Assembly (NCBI RefSeq): GCF_024710845.1
Contig: NZ_JANJTZ010000037.1
Location: 231,256 to 295,255, forward strand
DNA: 64,000 bases
Origin: Mesorhizobium sp.
GTDB lineage: Bacteria; Pseudomonadota; Alphaproteobacteria; Rhizobiales; Rhizobiaceae
Direction: 5' to 3'
This document shows positions 52,435 to 62,479 of this stretch, piece after piece (the first letter of the stretch is position 1; every line of letters begins with the position of its first letter). Made by a program: the position numbers and the translations under genes. The notes under the pieces are model-generated. The model saw only the letters and a list, made by a program, of their open reading frames with translations, did no database searches and had not been told where the DNA came from.

Positions 52435-53688
52435 TCAGCCGATCGCGGGCGTGAAATGAACGGTGAAGGTCGCGCCTTCGCCGGGTCGCGAGCTCACGCT
52501 GAGGCGCGCCTTGTGGCGGGTCAGAATGTGCTTGACGATCGCCAGGCCGAGACCAGTCCCCTTCTGGCCGCGGCTCGTCTCGACGTCGACGCGGTAGAAG
52601 CGCTCGGTAAGGCGCGGGATATGCTCCTCCGGAATGCCCGGACCGTGATCGCGGACCGAGACGTCGATGCCGTTCTGCTGGCCGGCGCGATTGACCGAGA
52701 TCTCGACCAGTCCGCCGCTGCGGCCGTATTTGCAGGCGTTCTCGAGCAGGTTCTCGAACACCTGAATGAGTTCGTCGCGGCTCCCTGCGACGATGAGCGG
52801 ATCAGTTCCCAGGTCCGCGTCGATGCGCACGCCGGAGTCTTCGGCGAGGGGACTAAGCGCGTCCATGACGCCCTCGATGAGCGGTTTGAGATCGACCCGT
52901 TCGGCGGGATTGAGATACGGCTTCATCTCCAGGCGCGACAGCGAGAGCAGGTCGTCGATCAGGCGGGCCATTCGCGCGGTCTGTGCCTGCATGATCTGGA
53001 GGAACTGCTCGCGGGCCGCCGGATCGTTCTTCGCCGGCCCGCGAAGCGTCTCGATGAAGCCCGAGACGGACGCGAGCGGCGTGCGCAGTTCGTGGCTGGC
53101 ATTCGCGATGAAATCGGCTCGCATGCGGTCGATGCGGCGGATTTCGCTCTGATCCTTGAAGATCATGACGAACCGTTCACCGCCATCTCCGACCGGGGAC
53201 ACACTGACGCGGAAGAAGCGCTCGACAGGCACCTTCTCGGAATAATCGATTGACAGCGGTTGGCCATGTTCCAGGGCCTTTGCAACCATCTCCTGCATTT
53301 CGGGCGCCCTGAAGCGCAGCGGAAGCGAAGTGCCGATGGAAAGGCCGGGAAAGGCGACCGCGCATGCACCGTTCACATGAATGACGCCGCCCTGGCGGTC
53401 GAAGATCACCAGCGGATCGCTGACCGCAGCGGCGAGTGCCTCGGCGGTGATCGAGCCCAGTGCCGGCCTGTTGGCTTCGGCTTCGCGCTCGGCGCGACGT
53501 TCCCGCAGGCTGCGTCGCGGCGCGAATGCCGCGACGGCGATGACCGCCAGCACGGCTCCGATCGCGAGCCGGTAGCCCGCCCCGGCTTCAATCGCGACGA
53601 GCGAGATACCGGCGACAGCGGCCGCCAACACCCAGCGCGACGACAGGAGGCGTTGCCTCACACTCTCACCCGCGCCGTGAATGTCCAT
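52435..53688 (-). CDS. phoR: Phosphate regulon sensor kinase PhoR
   Basis: A 417-residue histidine kinase. Two N-terminal transmembrane helices (about 19-33 and 40-55) with hardly any periplasmic loop are typical of PhoR; a PAS domain spans about 78-185; His199 lies in NASHELRTPLASV; then the N-box ENLLENACKYG, DHGPGIP and GTGLGLAIVKH. It phosphorylates PhoB when phosphate is low. Its partner gene phoB is not in the window. It is divergent from ppk2, making a small phosphate-related locus. Confidence 0.94.
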   Translation of the reverse strand: MDIHGAGESVRQRLLSSRWVLAAAVAGISLVAIEAGAGYRLAIGAVLAVIAVAAFAPRRSLRERRAEREAEANRPALGSITAEALAAAVSDPLVIFDRQGGVIHVNGACAVAFPGLSIGTSLPLRFRAPEMQEMVAKALEHGQPLSIDYSEKVPVERFFRVSVSPVGDGGERFVMIFKDQSEIRRIDRMRADFIANASHELRTPLASVSGFIETLRGPAKNDPAAREQFLQIMQAQTARMARLIDDLLSLSRLEMKPYLNPAERVDLKPLIEGVMDALSPLAEDSGVRIDADLGTDPLIVAGSRDELIQVFENLLENACKYGRSGGLVEISVNRAGQQNGIDVSVRDHGPGIPEEHIPRLTERFYRVDVETSRGQKGTGLGLAIVKHILTRHKARLSVSSRPGEGATFTVHFTPAIG

Positions 53689-53825
53689 CTACGCCTCGGC
53701 AGTTCGGCCACCGATATGGCCACCAACCCCGTCGCCCGTGATCGTCATGCGCGAACGACAACGCGCTTTACGCGCCCTGCCCCTCCCCATAGCATGAGTT
53801 GCAGCAAGGAAAAGGTGCCCGCAGC

Positions 53826-54716
53826 ATGGCAAAGAGCGACGACAAGTCTTCGGAGAAGATGAAGCTGACGATCGATGGAAAGGAGCGTATCTTTGATATC
53901 GGCGACCCCAGGCTCCCGGACTGGATCGACAAGAACGACCTGAAGTCGGGCGGCTATCCCTACGACAACAAGCTTCCGGAGAACGTGTACGACGCGACGG
54001 TCGAGGCGCTGCAGATCGAACTCGTCAAGTTGCAGCACTGGATGCTGGAAACCGGCGAACGGGCGATGGTCATCTTCGAAGGTCGCGACGCGGCCGGCAA
54101 GGGTGGAACGATCTTCGTAGTCAGGCAATTCATGAACCCCCGCACGGCGCGCAACGTCGCGCTTACGAAGCCGACCGAGACCGAGCGCGGGCAGTGGTAC
54201 TATCAGCGTTATGTGACACATTTTCCGACGAGCGGTGAATTCGTCACCTTCGACCGGTCCTGGTACAATCGCGGCGGGGTCGAGCCGGTCATGGGCTTCT
54301 GTACCCCGAAACAGCACGAGAAGTTCCTCAGTGAAACACCGCTTTTCGAGGAGCGCATCTGCAATGAGGGCATCCGCTTCTTCAAGTTCTGGCTGGACAT
54401 AGGACGGGAGATGCAGCTCAAGCGCTTTCACGACCGGCGGCATTCGCCACTGAAGAACTGGAAATACTCACCGATCGACGTTGCCGGCATGAAGCTCTGG
54501 GACGAGTATACGAAAGCGCGCGACACGATGCTGACGCGCACGCACAGCCCGCATGCGCCGTGGACCATCGTCAAGTCCAACGACAAGCGGCGCGCACGGA
54601 TCGCCGTGATGCGACGGCTGTTGCTTTCGGTCCCCTACGCGGGACGCGACATGGCGGTCATCGGCGCGGAAGATCCGAAGATCATCGGCGACGGTCCGGG
54701 CTTTCTCGGACTGTAG
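53826..54716 (+). CDS. ppk2: Polyphosphate kinase 2 (PPK2)
   Basis: A 296-residue PPK2 enzyme. Walker A is GRDAAGKGG (residues 86-94), Walker B is [11 protein letters not shown] (141-151), and the lid region is [19 protein letters not shown] in pattern. PPK2 transfers phosphate between polyphosphate and nucleoside di- or monophosphates, mostly running toward GTP/ATP formation in class I. The ATG at 53826 is chosen over a TTG nine codons upstream. Its last 82 bases overlap the antisense 3' end of the glycosyltransferase gene. It is divergent from phoR. Confidence 0.94.
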   Translation: MAKSDDKSSEKMKLTIDGKERIFDIGDPRLPDWIDKNDLKSGGYPYDNKLPENVYDATVEALQIELVKLQHWMLETGERAMVIFEGRDAAGKGGTIFVVRQFMNPRTARNVALTKPTETERGQWYYQRYVTHFPTSGEFVTFDRSWYNRGGVEPVMGFCTPKQHEKFLSETPLFEERICNEGIRFFKFWLDIGREMQLKRFHDRRHSPLKNWKYSPIDVAGMKLWDEYTKARDTMLTRTHSPHAPWTIVKSNDKRRARIAVMRRLLLSVPYAGRDMAVIGAEDPKIIGDGPGFLGL

Positions 54717-56656
54717 GGTCCCTTTGCGCCGGCCGGCCGCGCGACGGCGCGCCGTCTCGCGTGCGGTGTCTTCTCCCAGTGATGGGGGCGGGTGTACAGA
54801 TGGACGGCGGCCCGCCACGCGGCCACCGACATCATCATCCAGTAGACCAGCGTGAACAGTATCACCTTCCAGAAGCCGCGCCGCGCGCCGGGCGGGCTCG
54901 CACGCCAGCCAAGCAGCAGGAATGCTCCGTAGCCCAGGACAAGGTTGAAGGCGTCGATCGCGAAGAGGAAGAATTGCGGCGGGGTCAACCCGCCAACCGC
55001 GACCGCCATTGCCGCCAGACCGACGCCGGTCGCCAGCAAGATCGGATGAAACAGGGACGAGAGCAACAAGCCGGCAAGCAGTATCTGAACGGCGATGAAG
55101 GAGCGAAATCCGAGTTCGGAAGCGAGTTCGACCGGATTGCGCATGTGGACAAGCCAGGTCTGCGACCACCCTTTCAGCCACCGCGTGCGCTGTCGTAGCC
55201 AGACCACCGGCTGCTCGGGTGCGTCCTCCCCGGTGGGGGAGAATATCACGCCGGTCCGGTAGCCGTGGCGCGCGAGTCGAACGCCGAGATCCGCATCTTC
55301 GGTGACATTGTATGGATCCCACGCACCGACATCTTCAAGTGCCGCCCGGCGGAAGTGGTTGGACGTGCCTCCAAGAGGAAGGAACAGGCCCCTGCTCGCC
55401 AGATAGGGCAGGAAGCGGCGAAACAGGGCCGCATATTCGAGCGCGAACATGCGCGGCAGGATGCCGACGGCGCCGTTGCCTATATCCAGAGGCGCCTGGA
55501 GACAGGCGAGGCTTTCGTCCTCTTGGCTGAAGCGCTTCCAGGCTTCGTAGAGCTGGAGCGGGTGCGGACGATCCTCGGCGTCGTAGATGGCGATGAATTC
55601 GCCACGCGTGAGCGGTAGCGCGTAGGTCAGCGCGTTGGGCTTGGTTGCAGGCATTCCGCGCGGCACCTCGATGATCTCCGCCCAGGGCCGCAGCCCAAGC
55701 GCGCGCAGGGCGTCGATCGTGCCACGGTCGTCGTCCTCGCAGATGAACTTCACCTCCAGCCGTGCTCTCGGCCAGGAGATCCGTCCGAGGGCCGACAGGA
55801 GGTCCGGCAGGACTTCCGCCTCATCGCGCAGCGCCACGAGGATGGAATAGAAGGGGAGCTTCGCAGGGTCGATGCCGGCGGCCGTCACGCGGGGCCGCCG
55901 GACGCGCGCGAAGGCCGCGGCAAGACGGATCGCCACGCATTGCAGGAAGAAGAAGGTGGCGCAGAAATGCAGGACGAGAAGTGTGAGCGACGTCGACAGG
56001 GCAAACGCTACCGGCAATCCGACGGCTATTCCGCCGAGCATGGCTCCCTGCCAGCCATTCGCCACCAGACGCGCCGAGAAGCGCGGCTCGCCGGCGAAAA
56101 GCCCGTCTCGCGCCGATTCCTTCAGGCGAGGCTTCGCGATCTCGACGAGCGCACGGCGAACCTCCGAAGGCGGCGATATGCTGATGCGTTCGGCAAGCGC
56201 AGGAGACTTACGAAGCAGACACCTCATCCGGGCACAATCGGCAGGCTTCGGAGAGGCAACATAGGTAACGAAACCTTCCGTGCCGATCGCCTGGAGCAGG
56301 CAGGACCGGCCTGACTTCAACAGGGCGAGCGCATCGTTGATGTCGATCCTGAGTTCGCGTGACACCAGGCTCGGCCGGAACGGCAGGCCGAGCTTGATCG
56401 CGATCTGGCGGTAAAGCTCTCGTTCGCTGACCGCGCCCGATGCGAGCAATTCGTCGGGCAGGCTCGTTCCGCAACGCTCGGCCGCGCGCGCGAGTTCGAC
56501 CGCTTGGCGCGGTGGAATGGCAAGGCGCCGCAGGACGGCCGCCCATTCGTCGAGCTCGGCGCGCACCCTGCCGGAGGGCACGTAGGCCGTCCCGGCGCCG
56601 GCCGCGATCGCCGCTGTCATACCTCCGTTCCTGTCCAGCGCTTCCGCGACGGACAT
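54635..56656 (-). CDS. Glycosyltransferase family 2 protein with GspE/MshE-like N-terminal region
   Basis: A 673-residue membrane protein. Residues about 35-115 ([24 protein letters not shown]) resemble the T2SSE-N/MshEN domain of secretion ATPases. Two helices come at about 200-245, then a GT2 domain with FICEDDD, the DxD-type DAEDRP, TEDADLG and the processive-type QRTRW motif, and four more C-terminal helices. It probably makes a beta-linked polysaccharide at the inner membrane; acceptor and sugar are unknown. The ATG at 56656 follows GGGGAAGAG; a longer frame to 56809 is less likely. The 3' 82 bases overlap ppk2 antisense. Confidence 0.85.
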   Translation of the reverse strand: MSVAEALDRNGGMTAAIAAGAGTAYVPSGRVRAELDEWAAVLRRLAIPPRQAVELARAAERCGTSLPDELLASGAVSERELYRQIAIKLGLPFRPSLVSRELRIDINDALALLKSGRSCLLQAIGTEGFVTYVASPKPADCARMRCLLRKSPALAERISISPPSEVRRALVEIAKPRLKESARDGLFAGEPRFSARLVANGWQGAMLGGIAVGLPVAFALSTSLTLLVLHFCATFFFLQCVAIRLAAAFARVRRPRVTAAGIDPAKLPFYSILVALRDEAEVLPDLLSALGRISWPRARLEVKFICEDDDRGTIDALRALGLRPWAEIIEVPRGMPATKPNALTYALPLTRGEFIAIYDAEDRPHPLQLYEAWKRFSQEDESLACLQAPLDIGNGAVGILPRMFALEYAALFRRFLPYLASRGLFLPLGGTSNHFRRAALEDVGAWDPYNVTEDADLGVRLARHGYRTGVIFSPTGEDAPEQPVVWLRQRTRWLKGWSQTWLVHMRNPVELASELGFRSFIAVQILLAGLLLSSLFHPILLATGVGLAAMAVAVGGLTPPQFFLFAIDAFNLVLGYGAFLLLGWRASPPGARRGFWKVILFTLVYWMMMSVAAWRAAVHLYTRPHHWEKTPHARRRAVARPAGAKGPYSPRKPGPSPMIFGSSAPMTAMSRPA

Positions 56657-56777
56657 CTCTTCCCCCACAACACGACGCATGCACCCACGCGTTCGGCGCG
56701 TCGTGCCGCTTTTGCTCAAAACTGCGCATGCCATGCTAACCGGCCGCCGCCCCAAGCGGCCGAATTCCCCAAAGAGT

Positions 56778-56797
56778 TGCATCCTGACAAGGATGCA
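56778..56797. promoter_or_regulatory. Inverted repeat in the glycosyltransferase/binding-protein gap
   Basis: TGCATCCT-GACA-AGGATGCA is a perfect 8-bp dyad in the gap between two divergent genes (56657-56913), 122 bases before the glycosyltransferase ATG. It could be an operator. Nothing else is clear in this gap. Confidence 0.35.
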
Positions 56798-56913
56798 CTT
56801 GATCGTCAACCTCCCCTACAAGCGCTCTAAGGCGGATGTTTGCGGTCTCCCCGTGTCATGCTATGCCGCCGCAATGCGCCGGCCCGATCCGGCGGCGAGA
56901 GCCGGAGAATTCC

Positions 56914-57747
56914 TTGAAACGTCTGGTGGCGATCCTGGCCTTCCTGGTTGCTCTATGCGGCCCCGCCGCAGCGGCGGAGCCCCAGATCCCGAACTTCTGG
57001 GACTTGAAAGAGCGCCTGCCCAAGCCCCAGTTGGAAGGCCTCCAGCGGCTCCGCTTCCTGACCACGGTCGACTTCCCGCCGTTCAACTACATCGATTCCG
57101 AAGGGCGGCTGGCCGGATTCCACGTCGATCTGGCCCGTCGCGTCTGCGCCGAACTCGAAGTCACCGACAAATGCCAGATCCAGGCATTGCCCTGGTCCGA
57201 GTTGGAGGCGGCACTTGCGAAGGGAGATGGCGAGGCAATCCTGGCTGGGCTGGCGATCACGCCGGAGAACCGGGAAACACATGTATTCACGCGGCCTTAT
57301 CTCCAGTTTGCCGCGCGTTTCGTCATGCAGAAGGCGAATGCGGTGTCGGAGCCCCTCTACGTCGCGCTCTCCGGCAAGCGCATTGGGGTGATCGCGGGCT
57401 CGGCGCACGAGAAGATGCTGCGTGCCTATTTCGCCGACGTGAGGCCTGTCACCTACGGCAAGCCTGAATGGCTCTACGAGGATCTGCGCGCCGGCAAGAT
57501 CGACGGCGTCTTCGGCGATGGGATGCGGCTCTCGTTCTGGCTCGTCGGCTCGGACTCGGCGGGGTGCTGCCGGTTCGTCGGTGGGCCCTACCTTTCGCCC
57601 GAATACCTAGGCCTCGGACTTGCGATCGCGGTAAAGCCGGCGGACGCGGCACTTGCCGACGCCTTCAACTTCGCGCTGCGCGAACTGCAAGCGAAGGGGG
57701 CATTCGCCGAACTCTATCTCCGCTATTTCCCTGTCAGCTTCTACTGA
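56914..57747 (+). CDS. Amino-acid-type periplasmic substrate-binding protein (family 3)
   Basis: A 277-residue periplasmic binding protein. The signal peptide is MKRLVAILAFLVALCGPAAA in pattern. The mature domain has LRFLTTVDFPPFNYIDSEGRLAGFHVDLARRVC, the family-3 ligand pocket, and GVIAGSAHEKML at the hinge. The start is TTG at 56914, 6 bases after GGAGA. No permease or ATPase is encoded nearby, so it is an orphan binding protein, perhaps for an importer elsewhere or for signalling. Four cysteines are spread over the mature part, including a CC pair near residue 215. Its stop abuts the convergent desaturase-like gene. Confidence 0.85.
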   Translation: MKRLVAILAFLVALCGPAAAAEPQIPNFWDLKERLPKPQLEGLQRLRFLTTVDFPPFNYIDSEGRLAGFHVDLARRVCAELEVTDKCQIQALPWSELEAALAKGDGEAILAGLAITPENRETHVFTRPYLQFAARFVMQKANAVSEPLYVALSGKRIGVIAGSAHEKMLRAYFADVRPVTYGKPEWLYEDLRAGKIDGVFGDGMRLSFWLVGSDSAGCCRFVGGPYLSPEYLGLGLAIAVKPADAALADAFNFALRELQAKGAFAELYLRYFPVSFY

Positions 57748-58557
57748 TCAGAGACGCCGGAACGGCAGGCGGAGTGACCAAGCCAGGGACGCCGGCTCGC
57801 GCCCGCGCCATTCGGCGAGCCCGATGTCGATTGCATCGTGACCCTTCGCCGGCTGGTCGTTGTAGGTCCCGAACAGCCAGTCCCAGAAGGGAAAATTGAA
57901 GCCATAGTTTGAATCCGTCTCGCGCCTGATCGTGGAGTGGTGAACCCGGTGCATGTCCGGCGTGACGACGAAGCGCCTGAGCACGCGATCGAGGCCGAGA
58001 GGCAGCCGGACGTTCGAATGGTTAAACATCGCGGTTCCGTTGAGGACGATCTCGAAGACGAGCACCGCGACGACCGGTGGCCCGAGCAGGACGACGATCG
58101 CCGCCTTCCAGACCATGGAAAGCAGGATCTCAAGCGGGTGGAAGCGCAGGCCCGTCGTGACGTCGAAGCCGGTGTCGGCATGGTGCATGCGGTGGATGCG
58201 CCACAGAAGCGGGATCTTGTGGCTCGCAACATGTTCGAGCCAGACGGCGAGATCGAGAAGGACGAACGCCGCGATACCCCCGGCGACCGGACCAAGGCCG
58301 AGGACGCGGAACAGGCCCCAGCCATTTGCCTCCGCCCAGACGGCAGCGCCGACGGCAGCCGCAGGAAAGATGAGGCGCAGCAGGATTGACGACAGGATCA
58401 CCATCGACAGGTTTGTGAACCAGCGCTGGGTCTTCAGCGCACCTGCCATCTCGGCGCGCTCAAGCCGCGGCGAGGCGAGCTCGAGGATCGCCATGCCGCC
58501 GAAAATTCCGAGAAAGGCGACGAGGCGCAGGACACCCTCGGACGGCAGCATCTCCAT
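57748..58557 (-). CDS. Sterol desaturase family (fatty acid hydroxylase) protein
   Basis: A 269-residue integral membrane di-iron enzyme with four or so helices. The histidine boxes are HVASHK, HRMHH with HHAD, HSN and HRVHH, in the order of the fatty acid hydroxylase superfamily. Members hydroxylate or desaturate lipids such as ornithine lipids, hopanoids or carotenoids; the target here is unknown. It is followed 3 bases upstream on the same strand by terB, so the two form an operon (terB first). Confidence 0.88.
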   Translation of the reverse strand: MEMLPSEGVLRLVAFLGIFGGMAILELASPRLERAEMAGALKTQRWFTNLSMVILSSILLRLIFPAAAVGAAVWAEANGWGLFRVLGLGPVAGGIAAFVLLDLAVWLEHVASHKIPLLWRIHRMHHADTGFDVTTGLRFHPLEILLSMVWKAAIVVLLGPPVVAVLVFEIVLNGTAMFNHSNVRLPLGLDRVLRRFVVTPDMHRVHHSTIRRETDSNYGFNFPFWDWLFGTYNDQPAKGHDAIDIGLAEWRGREPASLAWSLRLPFRRL

Positions 58558-58560
58558 GGC

Positions 58561-58974
58561 TCAGGTCAGCGTACGATATCGCGCCTTGGCCGATATCTCG
58601 ATCGCGCGCGCGGCATCAGCATCGATCGCCAGCCAGGAACGCAGGCGCTCCAGCACCCGCCGCTCCTCCATCCGCATCTCCCCATCGACGACCGCAACCT
58701 CGACCGCCACCGCGTAGGCCGTATCGTGGAGACGCAGCGGCACGCTTTCCAGGACCAGGCCGAACACCTTGTCGAGCCCGCCTTCTTCCTGCAGCAGCTT
58801 CTGACACTCGCGTGCGGCCCCGATCAATTTGTCCGGGTCGTAATCCATGAAGATCGGCCAACTACGCACTGAATCGCCGATATGGGCGAGTTCGACATCG
58901 TTCATCTCTCGATCGGAGGCGGACGTCACCACCATCAGGTAGATGAGCGCTTCGTGGACGGTGGGTTTTGGCAA
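58561..58974 (-). CDS. TerB-family tellurite-resistance-like protein
   Basis: A 137-residue helical protein resembling TerB. VHEALIYLMVVTSASDREMNDVELAHIGD in pattern and a second half AYAVAVEVAVVDGEMRMEERRVLERLRSWL form the two acidic TerB repeats with metal-binding acidic residues. The function outside tellurite resistance is unclear. The start is TTG at 58974, 6 bases after GGGAGA; in-frame starts further upstream lack a site. It precedes the desaturase-family gene and is divergent from lysK. Confidence 0.82.
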   Translation of the reverse strand: MPKPTVHEALIYLMVVTSASDREMNDVELAHIGDSVRSWPIFMDYDPDKLIGAARECQKLLQEEGGLDKVFGLVLESVPLRLHDTAYAVAVEVAVVDGEMRMEERRVLERLRSWLAIDADAARAIEISAKARYRTLT

Positions 58975-59072
58975 AGGTATTCTCCCGTGAACTCTGCCTA
59001 TCACCTATGAGCGACCGCGTGCTAGCGCAACCTGTTTACTGGAAGTCGGCTGGCGCGCAGCGCGTCTTTTCC

Positions 59073-59102
59073 TTGACACCTCGCAAGGATTGCACCTAGC
59101 AA
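59073..59102 (+). promoter_or_regulatory. Candidate lysK promoter
   Basis: TTGACA, 18 bases, TAGCAA lies 34 bases ahead of the lysK ATG. The -35 box is perfect and the -10 only fair. Confidence 0.5.
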
Positions 59103-59135
59103 GCCGCGCCGACACCGGCGACCAGGAACACGCAC

Positions 59136-60812
59136 ATGACCGCCCCTGCCCCCCTCATCACGCCCGAGATCGTCGCCGCGGCGCATGAGAGCAAAGCCTG
59201 GCCCTTCGAGGAGGCGAAGAAGATCGTCGCGCGCTACAAGGGCCGCGACTGGCCGGAGCAGATCTTGTTCGAGACCGGCTACGGTCCCTCGGGCCTGCCG
59301 CATATCGGCACGTTCGGCGAGGTCGCGCGGACCACGATGGTGCGGCACGCGTTTCGGGTACTGACCGAAGACAAGGTGCCGACGCGGCTTCTCTGCTTCT
59401 CCGACGACATGGACGGGATGCGCAAGATTCCGGACAACGTGCCGGACCGGTCCTTCCTCGAGCCCTACCTTCACATGCCGCTAACGTCGGTGCCGAACCC
59501 GTTCGGCGGTGACTACGAGAGCTTCGGGCATCACAACAACGCGATGCTGCGCCGCTTCCTCGACACGTTCGGTTTCGACTACGAATTCGCCAGCGCGACG
59601 GACTACTACAAGGCCGGCCGTTTCGACACCGTCCTGCTGCGCGCGGCCGAGCGCTATGACGACATCATGAAGGTGATGCTGCCGACCCTCGGTCCCGAGC
59701 GGCAGGCGACCTACAGCCCATTCCTGCCGATTTCGCCCAAGTCGGGCCGGGTACTCTACGTGCCGATGAAGCATGTCGACGCCAAAGCCGGCACGGTCAC
59801 CTTTACCGACGAGGACGGCACGGAGACGACGCTGCCTGTCACCGGCGGCGCGGTGAAGCTGCAGTGGAAGCCTGACTTCGGCATGCGCTGGGCAGCCCTC
59901 GGCGTCGATTTCGAGATGTTCGGCAAGGACCACCAGACCAATGCCGTGATCTACGACAGGATCTGCGTGATCCTGGGTGGGCGCGCGCCCGAGCATTTCG
60001 TCTACGAGCTCTTCCTTGATGATCTCGGGCAGAAGATCTCGAAGTCAAAGGGCAACGGGCTGACCATTGACGAATGGCTGACCTATGCGCCGACCGAGAG
60101 CCTCGGCCTCTACATGTTTCAGCGGCCGCGACAGGCGAAGAAACTCTATTTCGACGTCATCCCGAAGGCGGTGGACGAGTACTATACTTTCCTATCGGCC
60201 TATCCGCGGCAGGAATGGAAGGAGCGGCTCGGCAATCCGGTCTGGCACATGCATGACGGCCAGCCGCCCGAGATCGACCTTCCGGTCACCTTCGCGCTTC
60301 TGCTGAATCTCGTCAGCGCCTCCAATGCGCACGACCGCAACGTCCTCTGGGGCTTCATCTCGCGTTATGCGCCCGGCGTGACGGCGCAGACGCATCCGGA
60401 GCTCGACCGTCTGACGGATTATGCGATCCGCTACTACGACGATTTCGTGAAGCCGTCGAAGGTCTATCGGGCTGCCGACGAAGTCGAGCGCCAGGCGCTG
60501 GCGGAGCTTGCCGGCAAGCTTCGCGCGCTTCCGTCCGGCACCGACGGCGAGGCGATCCAGAACGCTGCGCTCGATGTTGCGCGCGAGATCGAGCGCTACC
60601 AGGATCACGAGAAGAAGAGCCCGAGCGGCGGGCCGGGCGTCTCTGGCGCCTTCTTCCAGATGATCTACCAGGTGGTGATCGGCCAGGAGCGCGGACCGCG
60701 CTTTGGCTCCTTTGCCGCACTCTACGGCGCCAACGAGACGGCGGCCTTGATCGACAAGGCGCTCGCGGGCGAGCTCAGCGGAGCGGCGACGAAGGCGGCG
60801 GCAGAGGGCTGA
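59136..60812 (+). CDS. lysK: Class I lysyl-tRNA synthetase
   Basis: A 558-residue class I enzyme charging tRNA-Lys. The HIGH motif appears as PHIG (55-58), KMSKS as KISKSKG (near 300), and [17 protein letters not shown] is diagnostic for LysRS-I. This archaeal-type enzyme replaces the class II form in many alphaproteobacteria, which is a useful taxonomic marker. The window shows no class II lysS. Its final 38 bases overlap the antisense end of the thermonuclease-like gene. Confidence 0.96.
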   Translation: MTAPAPLITPEIVAAAHESKAWPFEEAKKIVARYKGRDWPEQILFETGYGPSGLPHIGTFGEVARTTMVRHAFRVLTEDKVPTRLLCFSDDMDGMRKIPDNVPDRSFLEPYLHMPLTSVPNPFGGDYESFGHHNNAMLRRFLDTFGFDYEFASATDYYKAGRFDTVLLRAAERYDDIMKVMLPTLGPERQATYSPFLPISPKSGRVLYVPMKHVDAKAGTVTFTDEDGTETTLPVTGGAVKLQWKPDFGMRWAALGVDFEMFGKDHQTNAVIYDRICVILGGRAPEHFVYELFLDDLGQKISKSKGNGLTIDEWLTYAPTESLGLYMFQRPRQAKKLYFDVIPKAVDEYYTFLSAYPRQEWKERLGNPVWHMHDGQPPEIDLPVTFALLLNLVSASNAHDRNVLWGFISRYAPGVTAQTHPELDRLTDYAIRYYDDFVKPSKVYRAADEVERQALAELAGKLRALPSGTDGEAIQNAALDVAREIERYQDHEKKSPSGGPGVSGAFFQMIYQVVIGQERGPRFGSFAALYGANETAALIDKALAGELSGAATKAAAEG

Positions 60813-61746
60813 GGCCGGGCGAGGCTTCGCCGGGCTTGGGAGCGTTCGGCGCGGCCGGCCGCCCGTCAGACGGCGCGGCTCCGCTTTCGCCCGGCAGGAT
60901 CGATATGTCGCTGGAACCCAAGGGTTCCGGCGTTGTCCCGGTCGCCGGAGCGTCGGCCGGGGATGCGAGGTCCGGCGGCAGGGCGGCAGGCCCCTTGCCG
61001 TAGATGCCGTGCCCGGCATCCTTGGCAGCCTTCGCCAGTTCCTCGTATTTGCTGCCATCGGCGCGCGCCCAGCCGTTCTCGACGAGCCAGGCACCGATGT
61101 CGCGCGTCCCCAACCTGCAGGTCGTCGACAATGTGTCGGGAACCTCGCCTTCGGGGAAATCGCAGGTCGCGGCGCGCCCGCGAAGGAAGGAGCGAAACGC
61201 CGTTCGCGCCGCCCGACCGCACGGCCATTGACCTCCCTCTGGGCGAGCGCAGGTCTCCCCGTCCGCCACCACCCCGACATCCGAGATGGTGATCGTGCGA
61301 CCGCCGGCGACGATGACACCGGCCGCTTCGGCGACAGGCTGGAACAGCAGCGGCTTGGGCGGCGGCTTCTTCGGCGGCGCGGCCGGCGCGATCGTGCTCA
61401 ACGGAGGACGCGGCTCGACGCGTTGGAGGGTGCCCGGATCGACCGGTGGTATGGCGATGATCGAAGGCGCGACCGCCCGCGGGACCGGAGCGGCAGGCGG
61501 CAGCGGCTGGGTCTCGGCGTCCACGGCGACCTTTGGCGCGGGCGCCGGATCTGGCAGCTGGGCGGAAGCCGGGGGCTCTGCACGCTTTGCCGCGGCCGGC
61601 GCCGGCTGCTCGGGCACCGACTTGCGGATCTCGCTCGCCGGATCCTGCCATGGCTCGTGCCGGTCCAGACTGTAAGCCGTAACCGCGAGGGCTGCGATCG
61701 TTCCGGCCAGTCCCGTAGCCGAGACGAGGAGGGCGAAGCTCCGCAC
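60775..61746 (-). CDS. Thermonuclease-like (SNase-fold) membrane-anchored protein
   Basis: A 323-residue protein with an N-terminal transmembrane/signal segment (residues 4-26), a long proline/alanine-rich linker (about 45-130), and a domain at about 140-260 with the SNase fold pattern: [37 protein letters not shown] and [14 protein letters not shown]. The usual catalytic Asp/Glu/Arg set of staphylococcal nuclease is not fully apparent, so nuclease activity is doubtful. It starts with GTG at 61746, 5 bases after the S24 regulator stop. The C-terminus is another proline-rich tail. Its 3' end overlaps lysK by 38 bases. Confidence 0.75.
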   Translation of the reverse strand: MRSFALLVSATGLAGTIAALAVTAYSLDRHEPWQDPASEIRKSVPEQPAPAAAKRAEPPASAQLPDPAPAPKVAVDAETQPLPPAAPVPRAVAPSIIAIPPVDPGTLQRVEPRPPLSTIAPAAPPKKPPPKPLLFQPVAEAAGVIVAGGRTITISDVGVVADGETCARPEGGQWPCGRAARTAFRSFLRGRAATCDFPEGEVPDTLSTTCRLGTRDIGAWLVENGWARADGSKYEELAKAAKDAGHGIYGKGPAALPPDLASPADAPATGTTPEPLGSSDISILPGESGAAPSDGRPAAPNAPKPGEASPGLSPLPPPSSPLR

Positions 61747-61750
61747 CGGC

Positions 61751-62395
61751 CTACTGACTGGCCCAGACGATGCGCGCCACCCAGGCGACCTCCGCCGTCG
61801 GGATCGTACGAACTGGATGTTCGGGGTTGAGCGACATCAGCTCGATGGCGCGGCTCGTCTGCTTTTCCAGCACCTTGGCCATGACTTCGCCGCCCTGCGT
61901 CTTGACGACCACGCGATCACCGCGTCGGATGCTCGCGTTCGGATCGACAACGAGGCGATCGCCATCGCGGTAGAGAGGCAGCATTGAATCGCCCTGAACC
62001 TGCAGCGCATAGGCGCCGTCGCGGGCGCTCGCCGGAATCTCCACGAGATCCCACCCCTGCCCCGCCGGAAAGCCGGCATCGTCGAAGAAGCCGCCCGCAC
62101 CCGCCTGCGCGAAACCGATCAGCGGCACGGACGAGGATTGCGCCGGCAGTCTGTCGGAGACAACCGGGCCCTTCACGAGCATGATGAATTCTTCCAGCGA
62201 GGCGCCGGTCGCCTCGATCACCTTGGCGAGCGATTCGGTCGACGGCCAGCGGGGACGACCATCGACCGACTGCCGCTTCGACTTGTTGAAAGCGGTCGAG
62301 TCGAGGCCCGCACGCTTGGCGAGCCCCGAAGCCGAGAGCGAGTAACGCTCGGCGAGGGCGTCGATGGCCGCCCAGACACGATCATGCGAGAGCAT
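61751..62395 (-). CDS. S24-type transcriptional repressor (LexA/CI-like) with helix-turn-helix
   Basis: A 214-residue repressor. Residues 1-70 form an XRE-like helix-turn-helix (SLSASGLAKRAGLDSTAFNKSKR), and residues 85-214 are an S24 peptidase domain with the catalytic serine in QGDSMLPLY and the lysine in GGEVMAKVLEK. An AG pair (FAQAGAGG) lies where autocleavage occurs in LexA/CI. Non-phage members are common in Hyphomicrobiales and regulate unknown genes. It could respond to DNA damage through RecA. It is co-oriented with the thermonuclease-like gene 4 bases downstream. Confidence 0.85.
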   Translation of the reverse strand: MLSHDRVWAAIDALAERYSLSASGLAKRAGLDSTAFNKSKRQSVDGRPRWPSTESLAKVIEATGASLEEFIMLVKGPVVSDRLPAQSSSVPLIGFAQAGAGGFFDDAGFPAGQGWDLVEIPASARDGAYALQVQGDSMLPLYRDGDRLVVDPNASIRRGDRVVVKTQGGEVMAKVLEKQTSRAIELMSLNPEHPVRTIPTAEVAWVARIVWASQ

Positions 62396-62479
62396 CGACT
62401 CGTCCGCAAACAGGAAAAAATACCTTTAGCTCGTATGTAGTCCGACGCCCGCATGGTGTCCAGCCATGAGAGGGAGAAC

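Noticed and set aside
53689..53825. A Pho box between phoR and ppk2.
   Set aside because: I searched by eye for the CTGTCAT-type repeats and found none in the gap.
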